A stretch of 64,000 nt of DNA, taken from Enterocloster alcoholdehydrogenati. Lineage in GTDB: Bacteria > Bacillota > Clostridia > Lachnospirales > Lachnospiraceae. The DNA is taken from contig NZ_BLTJ01000004.1 in the NCBI RefSeq assembly GCF_013282095.1, positions 1 through 64,000 on the forward strand, read 5' to 3'. Made by a program: the position numbers and the translations under genes. Shown piece by piece: positions 15,327 to 24,671 of this stretch (its first letter is position 1; the number at the start of each line of letters is the position of its first letter). Under the pieces are notes generated by a model. That model did no database searches. It was not told where the DNA came from and saw only the letters and a list, made by a program, of their open reading frames with translations.

Positions 15327-17754
15327 CAATAACCTTGTCTGGAACAAGGACAATGAAGTGTTTGCCTATTATGAGCTGATACCGTACAACTATTCTTTCT
15401 TATCCGCAGAGCAGAAATTTATTGTGCATGACAGCTTTCGCCAGCTAATCGCACAATCCCGTGAGGGTAAAATTCATGCCTTGCAGATTGCCACGGAAAG
15501 CTCCATACGAAGTATGCAGGAGCAGTCAAAGAAACTGGTAACTGGAAAATTAAAGGAAGTTGCCTGCCAGAAGATAGACGAGCAGACCGAAGCGTTAGTA
15601 TCTATGATTGGGGACAATCAAGTGGACTACCGCTTTTTTCTTGGCTTTAAGCTCATGGTTACGGAAGAACAGTTCAATCTGAAGAACATCAAAAAATCGG
15701 CATGGCTGACGTTCAAAGAATTTCTCCATGAAGTGAACCACACGCTGATGAATGATTTTGTTTCCATGCCGAATGATGAAATCAACCGTTACATGAAAAT
15801 GGAAAAATTACTGGAAAATAAAATCTCCCGTCGCTTTAAGGTGCGTCGCTTGGAAATCAATGACTTTGGGTATCTCATGGAACATCTTTACGGCAGGGAC
15901 GGTATCGCCTATGAAGATTATGCGTACCAGCTACCAAAGAAGAACTATAAGAAAGAAACGCTGATAAAATACTATGACCTTATCCGTCCGACAAGGTGTG
16001 TGATTGAGGAAAGCCAGCGGTATTTACGACTGGAACATGAGGATAAGGAAAGCTATGTGTCCTACTTTACTGTCAATGCGATTGTCGGGGAGCTTGATTT
16101 TCCGTCAAGTGAAATCTTCTATTTCCAGCAACAGCAATTCACATTCCCCGTTGATACTTCTATGAATGTAGAAATCGTGGAAAATCGAAAAGCATTAACA
16201 ACTGTCCGCAACAAGAAAAAGGAATTGAAAGACCTTGACAATCACGCCTATCAAGCAGGAAGTGAAACCAGCTCAAATGTGGTGGACGCATTAGACAGCG
16301 TGGACGAGCTGGAAACAGACTTAGACCAGACTAAAGAAAGTATGTATAAGCTCTCTTATGTGGTGCGTGTCTGTGCTGATGATTTGGACGAATTAAAACG
16401 CCGTTGTGATGAAGTCAAGGACTTTTACGACGACCTCAATGTAAAACTGGTGCGTCCTGCTGGCGATATGCTGGGGCTTCATTCTGAATTTTTACCAGCC
16501 AGCAAGCGATATATCAATGATTATGTGCAGTATGTAAAATCAGATTTTTTGGCAGGGCTTGGTTTTGGAGCGACACAGCAGTTAGGGGAAAATACGGGTA
16601 TCTATATCGGCTATTCCGTCGATACGGGAAGAAATGTGTACCTGCAACCGTCTTTAGCTTCGCAGGGCGTAAAAGGTACAGTTACCAACGCTTTAGCTTC
16701 TGCTTTTGTCGGAAGTCTTGGCGGTGGTAAATCGTTCTGCAACAATCTTCTTGTGTACTACTCTGTTCTCTTTGGGGGACAAGCGGTTATTTTAGACCCA
16801 AAATCAGAGCGTGGCAACTGGAAAGAAACGCTCCCAGAAATCGCCCATGAAATCAATATCGTAAACCTTACCAGCGACAAGGACAATGCAGGACTTCTTG
16901 ACCCGTTTGTGATTATGAAGAATGTCAAAGACGCTGAAAGTCTGGCAATCGACATCTTGGCATTCCTTACGGGTATTTCCTCTAGGGACGGCGAAAAATT
17001 TCCCGTACTTCGTAAGGCGGTGCGTTCTGTTACCCAGAGCGACAGTCGGGGCTTGCTCCATGTGATAGATGAGCTTCGCCGTGAAGATACGCCAGTATCA
17101 AGAAATATCGCAGACCATATCGACAGCTTCACGGACTACGACTTTGCACACCTGCTGTTTTCAGACGGTACGGTGGAAAATGCTATCAGTTTAGATAATC
17201 AGCTCAATATCATTCAAGTAGCCGACCTTGTGTTGCCAGATAAAGATACCACTTTTGAGGAATACACGACCATTGAATTATTGTCGGTGTCTATGCTGAT
17301 TGTGATTAGTACCTTTGCACTCGACTTCATTCACAGCGACCGTTCTATCTTCAAAATCGTAGACCTTGACGAAGCGTGGGCGTTCTTAAATGTGGCACAA
17401 GGAGAAACGCTCTCTAACAAGCTGGTTCGTGCTGGGCGAGCTATGCAGGCAGGCGTTTATTTCGTTACACAATCCTCTGGCGACGTATCAAAGGAAAGTC
17501 TGAAAAACAATATCGGTTTGAAGTTTGCCTTTCGTAGTACCGACATCAACGAGATAAAACAGACCTTAGAATTTTTCGGCATTGACAAGGACGACGAAAA
17601 CAACCAGAAACGCTTGCGTGATTTAGAGAACGGACAATGCTTATTGCAGGACTTATACGGGCGTGTCGGTGTGGTGCAGATACACCCCGTCTTTGAAGAA
17701 CTGCTACACGCCTTTGATACAAGACCGCCCGTGCAGAGAAATGAGGTGGAGTGA
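15304..17754 (+). CDS. VirB4-type conjugation ATPase (Tn916 Orf16 / ICEBs1 ConE)
   Basis: An 816-residue ATPase, the main motor of channel assembly. Walker A is FVGSLGGGKSFCNNLL near residues 470-485 and Walker B is IVDLDEAWAFLN. GRAMQAGVYFVTQSSGDVSKESLKNN is the downstream motif typical of VirB4/TraE-type proteins, and RSTDINEIKQTLEFFGID follows. The N-terminal 300 residues form the substrate or membrane-contact domain. Length matches the family (Tn916 Orf16 is about 815 residues). The start overlaps tcpE and the stop overlaps the next start (TGATG), indicating a tightly coupled operon. Confidence 0.95.
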   Translation: MFPIKYIDNNLVWNKDNEVFAYYELIPYNYSFLSAEQKFIVHDSFRQLIAQSREGKIHALQIATESSIRSMQEQSKKLVTGKLKEVACQKIDEQTEALVSMIGDNQVDYRFFLGFKLMVTEEQFNLKNIKKSAWLTFKEFLHEVNHTLMNDFVSMPNDEINRYMKMEKLLENKISRRFKVRRLEINDFGYLMEHLYGRDGIAYEDYAYQLPKKNYKKETLIKYYDLIRPTRCVIEESQRYLRLEHEDKESYVSYFTVNAIVGELDFPSSEIFYFQQQQFTFPVDTSMNVEIVENRKALTTVRNKKKELKDLDNHAYQAGSETSSNVVDALDSVDELETDLDQTKESMYKLSYVVRVCADDLDELKRRCDEVKDFYDDLNVKLVRPAGDMLGLHSEFLPASKRYINDYVQYVKSDFLAGLGFGATQQLGENTGIYIGYSVDTGRNVYLQPSLASQGVKGTVTNALASAFVGSLGGGKSFCNNLLVYYSVLFGGQAVILDPKSERGNWKETLPEIAHEINIVNLTSDKDNAGLLDPFVIMKNVKDAESLAIDILAFLTGISSRDGEKFPVLRKAVRSVTQSDSRGLLHVIDELRREDTPVSRNIADHIDSFTDYDFAHLLFSDGTVENAISLDNQLNIIQVADLVLPDKDTTFEEYTTIELLSVSMLIVISTFALDFIHSDRSIFKIVDLDEAWAFLNVAQGETLSNKLVRAGRAMQAGVYFVTQSSGDVSKESLKNNIGLKFAFRSTDINEIKQTLEFFGIDKDDENNQKRLRDLENGQCLLQDLYGRVGVVQIHPVFEELLHAFDTRPPVQRNEVE

Positions 17755-19958
17755 TGAAAGAAAGGATAAAAGGTGCGTTCACAAAAAAGAAGATTTTTCA
17801 CTTTCTCAAAATGGCTCTGTTTGTCGTGGTACTCTCCCTTATCCTGCTTTCACTTCTGGGGACGGTGGCTCATGCGACGGGGCTTGTGGACGATACCATA
17901 AACGCAGAAAATCTTTACTCAAAATATCCGCTATCGAATTACCAGCTTGATTTTTATGTAGATAATAGCTGGTCGTGGCTTCCGTGGAACTGGCTGGACG
18001 GTATCGGAAAATCGGTGCAGTACGGGCTTTACTGTATTACCAACTTTGTCTGGACGATAAGCCTTTATTTAAGCAATGCCACGGGCTATGTGGTGCAGGA
18101 AGCCTATAAACTTGATTTTATCAACGATATGGCAGACAGTATCGGAAAGAGCATACAGACCCTTGCAGGCGTAACACAGAACGGCTTTTCTTCTACGGGC
18201 TTTTATGTTGGTTTCCTGCTTCTCATTATCTTAGTCGTGGGACTTTATGTTGCCTATACGGGACTGATAAAACGGGAAACCAGCAAGGCACTTCACGCTG
18301 TTATCAACTTTGTGGTGGTGTTCGTGCTGTCCGCTTCGTTTATCGCTTATGCTCCCGACTACATCAAGAAGATAAATGAATTTTCATCAGACATCAGTAC
18401 CGCTTCTTTGGACTTGGGAACAAAAATCATGCTCCCTAACTCTGACAGCGAGGGCAAGGACAGCGTGGACTTGATACGGGACAGCTTATTTTCTATTCAA
18501 GTGGAACAGCCGTGGCTACTCTTACAATTCGGCAACAGCAATGCAGAGGAAATCGGGACAGACCGTGTCGAAGCTCTCGTATCGGCAAGCCCAGAGGACG
18601 AGGACGGAAAGACCAGAGAAGAAGTCGTGAAAACAGAAATCGAGGATAACGACAACAACAATCTGACAATACCGCAGGTGGTAAACCGTTTGGGTATGGT
18701 GTTTTTCCTACTGTTCTTCAACTTAGGGATAACGATATTTGTATTCTTGCTTACAGGCATGATGTTGTTCAGCCAGATACTTTTTATTATCTTTGCAATG
18801 TTTTTGCCTATCAGCTTTTTACTTTCCATGATACCGAGCTATGAAAGCATGGCAAAGCAGGCAATCGTAAGGGTATTTAATACCATAATGACACGGGCAG
18901 GAATAACGCTCATTGTAACGGTGGCATTTAGTATTTCCAGTATGTTTTACAACATTTCCACGGACTATCCGTTCTTTATGGTGGCGTTCTTACAGATAGT
19001 ATGTTTCGCTGGTATTTACATGAAGCTGGGCGACTTAATGAGTATGTTCTCTTTGAACGCTAACGACAGTCAAAGCATGGGACGAAGAATTTTCCGCAGA
19101 CCGTATCTGTTCATGCGACATAGGGCTAGACGTATGGAACACCATATTGCAAGGGCGGTAAGTGCTGGCGGTATTTCGGGCGGTGTGGCTGGTGCGGTGG
19201 CTGGAAGTGCCGTTGCTGGCAAGAGGGCTGAAAGAAAAAATACCGCTTCTAAAGAAAATCGGGGCAATACCACTTCCAGCATGGGACAGCGTGCAGGCTC
19301 AAAGGTGGGTGCTGTCTTAGATACGAAAAATAAAGTGAAAGACAAGGCAAACGCTGTCAAAGAGAATATCAAGGATATGCCGACACAGACCGCTTATGCG
19401 GTGTATTCCGCAAAGGAAAAGGCAAAGTCCAGCGTATCAGACTTCAAGCGTGGCATGGTGCAGGAACAGCAGTCCAGACAGACGGGACGCTTGGAAAAGC
19501 AGGAACAACATAAGAAAAATATCGCTGACAAGCGTATGGAGCTTCAAAAGGCACAAGAAGCAAGGCGTAGAAATACGGACGGATCAGAGACAACGGGAGC
19601 TACCCGTCCCCATGAGCGACCAGCCACAGCTTCAACCATTCCAAAACCGAGTGCTGAAAAAATGCAGGAAGTCAAACGCCCAGCCACAGCTCCAACTCCG
19701 AAAGCAAGTGAGCCAGTCAAGACAAATGTTATCAAAGAGCGTCCGTTATCTTCTGGTGCTTCTGATAAGAAAGCACCCCAGCCTACACAGACAGTACATA
19801 GGCAGAATGTAGAAAAAGTGGTATCGCAGGAAACACGCCAGAATTACACGAAAGACCGCAGGACAAAGGTTCAGCAGACGCAGAGCGTCCAGAAGAACCA
19901 GCAGACCATAGAGAAAACTCGTAACCTTGTAACGAAGAAAGGACAGAAGAAAAAATGA
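17754..19958 (+). CDS. VirB6/TrbL-like polytopic channel protein (Tn916 Orf15 / ICEBs1 ConG)
   Basis: About 734 residues from ATG 17754 (GAGGTGG upstream). An N-terminal hydrophobic segment (MALFVVVLSLILLSLLGTVA) is followed by further membrane helices, including FYVGFLLLIILVVGLYVAY, VINFVVVFVLSASFIAYA, MVFFLLFFNLGITIFVFLL and ILFIIFAMFLPISFLLSM. The last 230 residues are hydrophilic and rich in Lys, Gln, Arg and Ala (KQEQHKKNIADKRMELQKAQ), probably a cytoplasmic tail. ConG-type proteins form the inner-membrane part of the mating channel. The stop overlaps the start of the hydrolase gene. Confidence 0.9.
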   Translation: MKERIKGAFTKKKIFHFLKMALFVVVLSLILLSLLGTVAHATGLVDDTINAENLYSKYPLSNYQLDFYVDNSWSWLPWNWLDGIGKSVQYGLYCITNFVWTISLYLSNATGYVVQEAYKLDFINDMADSIGKSIQTLAGVTQNGFSSTGFYVGFLLLIILVVGLYVAYTGLIKRETSKALHAVINFVVVFVLSASFIAYAPDYIKKINEFSSDISTASLDLGTKIMLPNSDSEGKDSVDLIRDSLFSIQVEQPWLLLQFGNSNAEEIGTDRVEALVSASPEDEDGKTREEVVKTEIEDNDNNNLTIPQVVNRLGMVFFLLFFNLGITIFVFLLTGMMLFSQILFIIFAMFLPISFLLSMIPSYESMAKQAIVRVFNTIMTRAGITLIVTVAFSISSMFYNISTDYPFFMVAFLQIVCFAGIYMKLGDLMSMFSLNANDSQSMGRRIFRRPYLFMRHRARRMEHHIARAVSAGGISGGVAGAVAGSAVAGKRAERKNTASKENRGNTTSSMGQRAGSKVGAVLDTKNKVKDKANAVKENIKDMPTQTAYAVYSAKEKAKSSVSDFKRGMVQEQQSRQTGRLEKQEQHKKNIADKRMELQKAQEARRRNTDGSETTGATRPHERPATASTIPKPSAEKMQEVKRPATAPTPKASEPVKTNVIKERPLSSGASDKKAPQPTQTVHRQNVEKVVSQETRQNYTKDRRTKVQQTQSVQKNQQTIEKTRNLVTKKGQKKK

Positions 19959-20962
19959 AACTGAAACATATCGCTCTTATCGGCAGTCTGTTTCCTATCC
20001 TCTTTTCTCTGGTGCTTTTCTTTGGTGTCCTCATTAGTGCGGACAGCGACGACGAGAACAGCAACTTTTCTTCTGGCATTACGGGTATGAACTTATCCGC
20101 AGAAGTCTTGAAACATCAGCCTATGGTGGAAAAATACGCCAGAGAAAACGGTATCTCCGAGTATGTCAACGTGCTACTGGCTATCATTCAAGTAGAAAGT
20201 GGCGGTACGGCAGAAGATGTTATGCAGAGTTCAGAAAGTCTTGGTTTACCGCCCAACTCTTTAGATACGGAAAGCTCAATCAAGCAGGGGTGTAAGTATT
20301 TTGCGTCCCTGCTTTCTTCCTGCAAAAATCAAGGTATCGACGATTTGAATGTAGCGATACAGTCCTATAACTATGGCGGTGGTTATGTGGGATATGTGGC
20401 AGGAAAAGGAAAGAAACACACCTTTAACCTTGCAGAGAGCTTCGCCCGTGAAAAATCGGGTGGAAAGAAAGTAACCTACACCAACCCGATAGCCGTTGCA
20501 AAGAATGGGGGCTGGCGGTATGGCTATGGAAATATGTTCTATGTGGAATTAGTCAATCAGTATTTAACTGTACCGCAGGTATCGGGAGAACTGGCACAAA
20601 AGGTCATGAATGAAGCGTTGAAATATCAAGGCTGGAAATATGTGTATGGCGGTAGCAATCCCAACACTTCCTTTGACTGTTCGGGATTGACGCAATGGTG
20701 CTATGGAAAAGCTGGTATCTCCTTACCGAGAACGGCACAAGCACAGTATGACGCTACCCAACATCTGCCACTCTCGCAGGCAAAGGCTGGGGACTTGGTA
20801 TTTTTCCATTCTACCTATAACGCTGGTACTTATGTAACGCACGTTGCAATTTATGTAGGGAATAACCAGATATATCATGCAGGCGACCCGATAGGATATT
20901 CAGACCTAAGCGGTAGTTACTGGCAACAGCACTTAATCGGTGCAGGACGAGTAAAACAATAG
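19955..20962 (+). CDS. CwlT-like bifunctional cell-wall hydrolase (Tn916 Orf14)
   Basis: A 335-residue wall hydrolase. An N-terminal membrane anchor (LIGSLFPILFSLVLFFGVLI) is followed by a lysozyme-like (SLT-fold) domain at residues about 50-180, with LLAIIQVESGGTAEDVMQSSES carrying the catalytic Glu and AIQSYNYGGGYV. The C-terminal NlpC/P60 domain (about 210-335) has the catalytic Cys in SFDCSGLTQWCYGKAG and the His in THVAIYVGNNQIYHAG. The two activities cleave glycan and peptide to open the wall for the transfer channel. ATG 19955 overlaps the upstream stop. Confidence 0.94.
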   Translation: MKLKHIALIGSLFPILFSLVLFFGVLISADSDDENSNFSSGITGMNLSAEVLKHQPMVEKYARENGISEYVNVLLAIIQVESGGTAEDVMQSSESLGLPPNSLDTESSIKQGCKYFASLLSSCKNQGIDDLNVAIQSYNYGGGYVGYVAGKGKKHTFNLAESFAREKSGGKKVTYTNPIAVAKNGGWRYGYGNMFYVELVNQYLTVPQVSGELAQKVMNEALKYQGWKYVYGGSNPNTSFDCSGLTQWCYGKAGISLPRTAQAQYDATQHLPLSQAKAGDLVFFHSTYNAGTYVTHVAIYVGNNQIYHAGDPIGYSDLSGSYWQQHLIGAGRVKQ

Positions 20963-20977
20963 AAAGGACTTGAAAAT

Positions 20978-21889
20978 ATGTTTAAGAAGAATAAGAAACA
21001 GACAGAAACTCTCAAAGAACCAAAAGAAAAAAAGGTGCGTACTGTTAAGGTAGGCACACATAAGAAAACCGTGATTGCGTTGTGGGTGGTGCTTATCGCA
21101 AGCGTGAGCTTCGGAGTGTATAAGAATTTTACGGCTATCGACCAGCATACCACCCATGAAAAAGAAATCATTGAACTTCGCTTGCAGGACACCAACGGGA
21201 TTGAAAATTTCGTGAAGAACTTTGCGAAGTCCTACTACACATGGAATAATAGCAAAGAAGCGATTGAAGCAAGGACGCAGGCAATCAGCGGTTATCTGAC
21301 AAAGGAATTGCAGGACTTGAATGTGGATACCATTAGAACGGATATACCGACCAGCTCCACAGTTACAGATGTGCTTGTGTGGAATATTGAGCAGTCGGGG
21401 ACGGACACTTTTTCTGCTACCTACGAAGTAGATCAGCAGATAAAAGAGGGAGAACAGACTAGAAATGTCAAGGCAACCTATACCGTAGAAGTCCATGTAG
21501 ACGCTGACGGGGATATGGTAATCGTTCAGAACCCTACCCTTGCACCAGCAATCGAAAAGTCGTACTATGAGCCAAAGACACCAGAAGCAGACGGAAATCT
21601 GGACGCTGATACGGTAAATGACGCTACCACATTTCTGGAAACATTCTTTAATCTCTATCCAACAGCCACAGAAAAAGAGCTTGCCTACTATGTATCGGGA
21701 AATGTGATTGAGCCTATCGGCAGGGACTACCTTTATTCTGAACTGGTAAACCCTATCTTTACAAAGGACGGGGACAATGTGAAAGTCAAAGTAGCCGTGA
21801 AATTCCTTGATAATCAAACAAAGGCAACGCAAATATCACAGTATGAGCTTGTGTTACATAAAGATAGTAACTGGAAGATTGTAGGATAA
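20978..21889 (+). CDS. TcpC family conjugal transfer protein (Tn916 Orf13 / ICEBs1 ConB)
   Basis: A 303-residue bitopic membrane protein. Residues 1-28 are basic and cytoplasmic, residues about 29-48 form the single membrane helix (VIALWVVLIASVSFGVY), and the rest is extracellular with two NTF2-like halves, as in TcpC of pCW3 and VirB8. The motif NFVKNFAKSYYTWNNSKEA begins the first half and FLETFFNLYPTATEKELAYYV the second. It is an assembly scaffold of the channel. It is the last gene of the transfer operon; the inverted cargo regulator gene follows. Confidence 0.92.
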   Translation: MFKKNKKQTETLKEPKEKKVRTVKVGTHKKTVIALWVVLIASVSFGVYKNFTAIDQHTTHEKEIIELRLQDTNGIENFVKNFAKSYYTWNNSKEAIEARTQAISGYLTKELQDLNVDTIRTDIPTSSTVTDVLVWNIEQSGTDTFSATYEVDQQIKEGEQTRNVKATYTVEVHVDADGDMVIVQNPTLAPAIEKSYYEPKTPEADGNLDADTVNDATTFLETFFNLYPTATEKELAYYVSGNVIEPIGRDYLYSELVNPIFTKDGDNVKVKVAVKFLDNQTKATQISQYELVLHKDSNWKIVG

Positions 21890-21943
21890 GGAAAAGGCTT
21901 GCGTCATACACTGTATGCTCTGCAAGCCATATTCATATATATT

Positions 21944-22477
21944 TTATTTAGTTGTTATAGCTTTTATAAGGCGTTTTGTACCGCTGATTTCAGCTAATAC
22001 AATATCCGTCATGCGTTGAAGATTGGCGATATGATATGAATTGACCCGTTCTTCCCATTCTTCTGTATCTTGTTTTTGAATACCTGACAAGTATTCATGT
22101 AAAACAAACATACGCTTTTCTAATAGTGCTTTTTGTTCTTCTAAGGGTAAACAATCAAGGAAGAATGCTGTGATAGAAAAGATATTTGTATCATAATCGA
22201 ATTTCAAAAAAGAAGTTCTCAAGGTATCTAATAATGTAGCCGTCCCCTGTTCTGTGATTGAGTAGATTGTTTTATCGGGCATATTACCGTCCTTTTGTAC
22301 TTCGCCAGTGATATATTGCTTTTTCTCTAAAGTTTTAATCGTTGCATATACGGTAGAAGTACCGATATTAAACCAATACTTGATATTCATGTAGTCTAAA
22401 GTTTTGACAATTTCATAGGCGTTAAGTGGTTGATGGCTAATAAGCCCTAAAAGCATAGTTGCTGGTTTTGATAACAT
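21944..22477 (-). CDS. PadR family transcriptional regulator (ICE cargo)
   Basis: A 177-residue regulator when started at the minus-strand ATG at 22477, chosen because AAGGAG lies ten bases upstream of it; the frame is open nine codons further. The PadR winged helix is seen in ATMLLGLISHQPLNAYEIVKTLD and FNIGTSTVYATIKTLEKKQYI, followed by the wing, TEQG, and a C-terminal dimerisation helix (EEWEERVNSYHIANLQRMTD). PadR proteins are usually ligand-released repressors. It is divergent from the 22609 gene, and an 18-bp palindrome lies between them, so it probably controls both itself and the neighbouring cluster. Confidence 0.9.
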   Translation of the reverse strand: MLSKPATMLLGLISHQPLNAYEIVKTLDYMNIKYWFNIGTSTVYATIKTLEKKQYITGEVQKDGNMPDKTIYSITEQGTATLLDTLRTSFLKFDYDTNIFSITAFFLDCLPLEEQKALLEKRMFVLHEYLSGIQKQDTEEWEERVNSYHIANLQRMTDIVLAEISGTKRLIKAITTK

Positions 22478-22514
22478 ATATTTTACACTCCTTGACAAAT
22501 ACAACAGTTTAATA

Positions 22515-22532
22515 TACTCTATATATAGAGTA
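22515..22532. promoter_or_regulatory. Palindromic operator between padR and the divergent cluster
   Basis: TACTCTATATATAGAGTA is a perfect 18-bp palindrome lying 38 bp upstream of the padR start and 76 bp upstream of the divergent gene. It would overlap the -10 region of the padR promoter. PadR regulators bind such dyads close to their own gene; binding here is inferred. Confidence 0.65.
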
Positions 22533-22608
22533 GTATTTGGTTGTATTACTTTTATTTTGATTGTATCACGAATATTTGAAAAATGGAAGATAGAAAGGAG
22601 TTGTGCTT

Positions 22609-23076
22609 ATGCCGCAATTAAATAAAGGTGGGAAATTTGTATTTGGGTTATCTTTGATACACGATAATTTAACTGTTCAATTTCCAACACAAGCACTTAA
22701 AGAATATCGAGTGCTGAATGATAATAAAATTATTATTTTCACGGGAAGTAAGGTTACTGGAGGATTTTGTGTAACGACATATTCTTTGCTATCTACATCA
22801 AAGCTAAGTCATATTTTACATGAATGTCCACAGTTAAAAAACCAGTCTATTCCACAAGGGACATTGATTACATATAAAGGTCGCCAATATACATGGCTTG
22901 TTGTAAAAGAAAATGGAAGTATTCAATTCACACCACAATTACTTGAACAGTTACATCTTAATGTAGGAAATGAGTTATTGTGTATTAGAAGTAGCGATAT
23001 TGCATTTACAATGGGCGCAAAAGGACCGCTTCTTGAAAAAGCCCATAATTACAGTGGAAATATCGACCGCTATTAA
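22609..23076 (+). CDS. Conserved protein of unknown function in the PadR/AraC cargo cluster
   Basis: A 155-residue protein read from ATG 22609, eight bases after AAAGGAG. I do not recognise a named family. It is soluble and predicted to be beta-rich, with GGKFVFGLSLI at the start and an ending LNVGNELLCIRSSDIAFTMG. The segment FTPQLLEQLHLNVGNELLCIR looks somewhat like a swapped-hairpin AbrB/MazE-type fold, which is a weak impression only. Divergent from padR and followed within about 20 bp by a micro-ORF and an AraC regulator, so it is probably the first gene of a PadR-controlled operon. Confidence 0.7.
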   Translation: MPQLNKGGKFVFGLSLIHDNLTVQFPTQALKEYRVLNDNKIIIFTGSKVTGGFCVTTYSLLSTSKLSHILHECPQLKNQSIPQGTLITYKGRQYTWLVVKENGSIQFTPQLLEQLHLNVGNELLCIRSSDIAFTMGAKGPLLEKAHNYSGNIDRY

Positions 23077-23093
23077 TGGAAGGAAGTTTGATT

Positions 23094-23168
23094 ATGGCAG
23101 ATTACGAAAAAGACAAAAGTTTGGGATTGGGAACTTTTTTGGGGGCATTTTATGAAAGTTGTAAATAA
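23094..23168 (+). CDS. 24-residue micro-ORF overlapping the araC start
   Basis: ATG 23094 is preceded by GGAAGGAAG, and the frame reads MADYEKDKSLGLG then a short hydrophobic part and ends in ESCK, with the stop at 23166-23168, 17 bases inside the AraC gene. The overlap would couple translation of the regulator to this peptide. It may be a real small protein or just a coupling leader; no family is recognised. Confidence 0.4.
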   Translation: MADYEKDKSLGLGTFLGAFYESCK

Positions 23169-23910
23169 AATCTTTTGGGATACAGATAAAATAAGCATGA
23201 TTACAAATCATTTAGACGCTGATACACATAGTCATTTGATGTTACAGTTATTTGTTGGTGTTGACGATTATGTGGAAATAGTTATCAAAGACATACGGAT
23301 TAAATGTAATGTTATAGTTGTAAATAAAAATGTTGCACATTCTTTTTCGGCAAAGGGGAAATTGTATTTTTCTTCGATTATTGACCCAACATCTGTGTAT
23401 GGAAAAAAACTTATTGATAAAATGGGAGAAAAAGATTTTTTGATTTATGACCAAATAGATACATACGAATTGAGCATGCAAGTTAAAAGGTTATTACATA
23501 GTACAAATGTTGAACAATATAAATATTTTTACAAATATCTATTAAATTATTTAGAACTATCTATGTATAAACACACGTATGATGAAAGAATATCTAGCAT
23601 TTTCCAGATTTTAGACACTTGTAAATGCACCGACCATAGTATCAAATATTTAGCAGATAATGTATTTTTATCTTCCAGCAGATTATCACATTTATTTAAA
23701 GAACAAACTGGAATACCTTTAAAGTCCTATATTATATTACATCAAATGGAACGGGCTTTTGATGAATTGTTCGCTGGTAGAAATATCACGGAGGCTTCAA
23801 TGATTGCTGGTTTTGATAGTCCGTCCCATTTTGCAAGTACAGTAAAAAAAATGATGGGTATGACCGTTTCATTATCGTTAAAAGATAGCGAATTTTTGAA
23901 AGTTTACTAA
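23152..23910 (+). CDS. AraC family transcriptional regulator (ICE cargo)
   Basis: A 252-residue regulator. Residues about 15-90 resemble a cupin-type ligand pocket (HLDADTHSHLMLQLFVGV ... NVAHSF). The C-terminal double helix-turn-helix begins near residue 160: IKYLADNVFLSSSRLSHLFKEQTG, then NITEASMIAGFDSPSHFASTVKKMMGMT, which are the classic AraC signature positions. It lies between the unknown gene and a transglutaminase gene and may activate the latter. The gene is A+T-rich, unlike the transfer genes. Confidence 0.9.
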   Translation: MKVVNKIFWDTDKISMITNHLDADTHSHLMLQLFVGVDDYVEIVIKDIRIKCNVIVVNKNVAHSFSAKGKLYFSSIIDPTSVYGKKLIDKMGEKDFLIYDQIDTYELSMQVKRLLHSTNVEQYKYFYKYLLNYLELSMYKHTYDERISSIFQILDTCKCTDHSIKYLADNVFLSSSRLSHLFKEQTGIPLKSYIILHQMERAFDELFAGRNITEASMIAGFDSPSHFASTVKKMMGMTVSLSLKDSEFLKVY

Positions 23911-23954
23911 TGAAATTTAAAATATAATAAAGCCATGAAGAAAGGAGCTTTATT

Positions 23955-24659
23955 ATGGAAGAATATTTGAAAGAAACGAAAATGTTAAATTTTAATTCTG
24001 CTAAGATTAGTGATTTAGTTAGGGAAAAAGGCTGGCTGGAATTAGACGAATTTCATAAAATAAAAAACATTTATGAGTTTGTTCAAAATGATATTTTATT
24101 TGGATATAACTCTACGGATATATTGAGTGCGGTTGAAGTTTTACAAGATGGTTTCGGACAATGTAATACTAAAGCAACACTTTTAATGGCACTATTACGT
24201 TCAGTTAATATACCGTGCAGATTACACGCCTTTAATGTGTCAAAAGATTTTCAAAAGGGAGCACTTCCCCAAATTATTTATTTGTTAGCACCTAAATATA
24301 TTTTGCATACATGGGTAGAAGTTTTCTTTAATGATAAGTGGATTGCTTTAGAAGGTGTAATAATCGATAAAGACTATTTATACACAGTACAACAAAAATA
24401 TACTGAATATAAAGGTATATTCAAAAAATTTGCTATTGCAACTAAAGACTTGGAAACAGTTAATATTGCTTGGACGGGAAACGATGTTTTTATTCAGAAA
24501 GAAGCTGTTGTTGATGATTATGGTATATTTTCTTCTCCCGATATACTTTTTTCTAAGCATACGCAGAATATGTCAAAAATTAAATTGTACCTTTACTCGC
24601 ATATAGGAACGAAAATGATGACAAAAAGAGTATTCAAAATAAGAAATTCAAAGAAATAA
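23955..24659 (+). CDS. Transglutaminase-like domain protein (ICE cargo)
   Basis: A 234-residue protein with a transglutaminase/cysteine-protease core. The nucleophile Cys is in DGFGQCNTKATLLMALLRSVNIPCRLHAF (about residue 73), the His in ILHTWVEVF, and the third residue is probably the Asp/Glu near KWIALEGVIID. Proteins with this core cleave or cross-link peptides, or hydrolyse amides. There is no signal peptide or membrane segment, so a cytoplasmic substrate is expected; none can be named. It starts at ATG 23955 behind AAAGGAG and is followed within 12 bp by the KTR gene. Confidence 0.85.
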   Translation: MEEYLKETKMLNFNSAKISDLVREKGWLELDEFHKIKNIYEFVQNDILFGYNSTDILSAVEVLQDGFGQCNTKATLLMALLRSVNIPCRLHAFNVSKDFQKGALPQIIYLLAPKYILHTWVEVFFNDKWIALEGVIIDKDYLYTVQQKYTEYKGIFKKFAIATKDLETVNIAWTGNDVFIQKEAVVDDYGIFSSPDILFSKHTQNMSKIKLYLYSHIGTKMMTKRVFKIRNSKK

Positions 24660-24671
24660 AGAGGTGGTGTT

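Noticed and set aside
20933-21832. 299-codon minus-strand frame opposite the tcpC gene
   Set aside because: It mirrors the whole tcpC gene and has no protein signature; it is a shadow of that gene.
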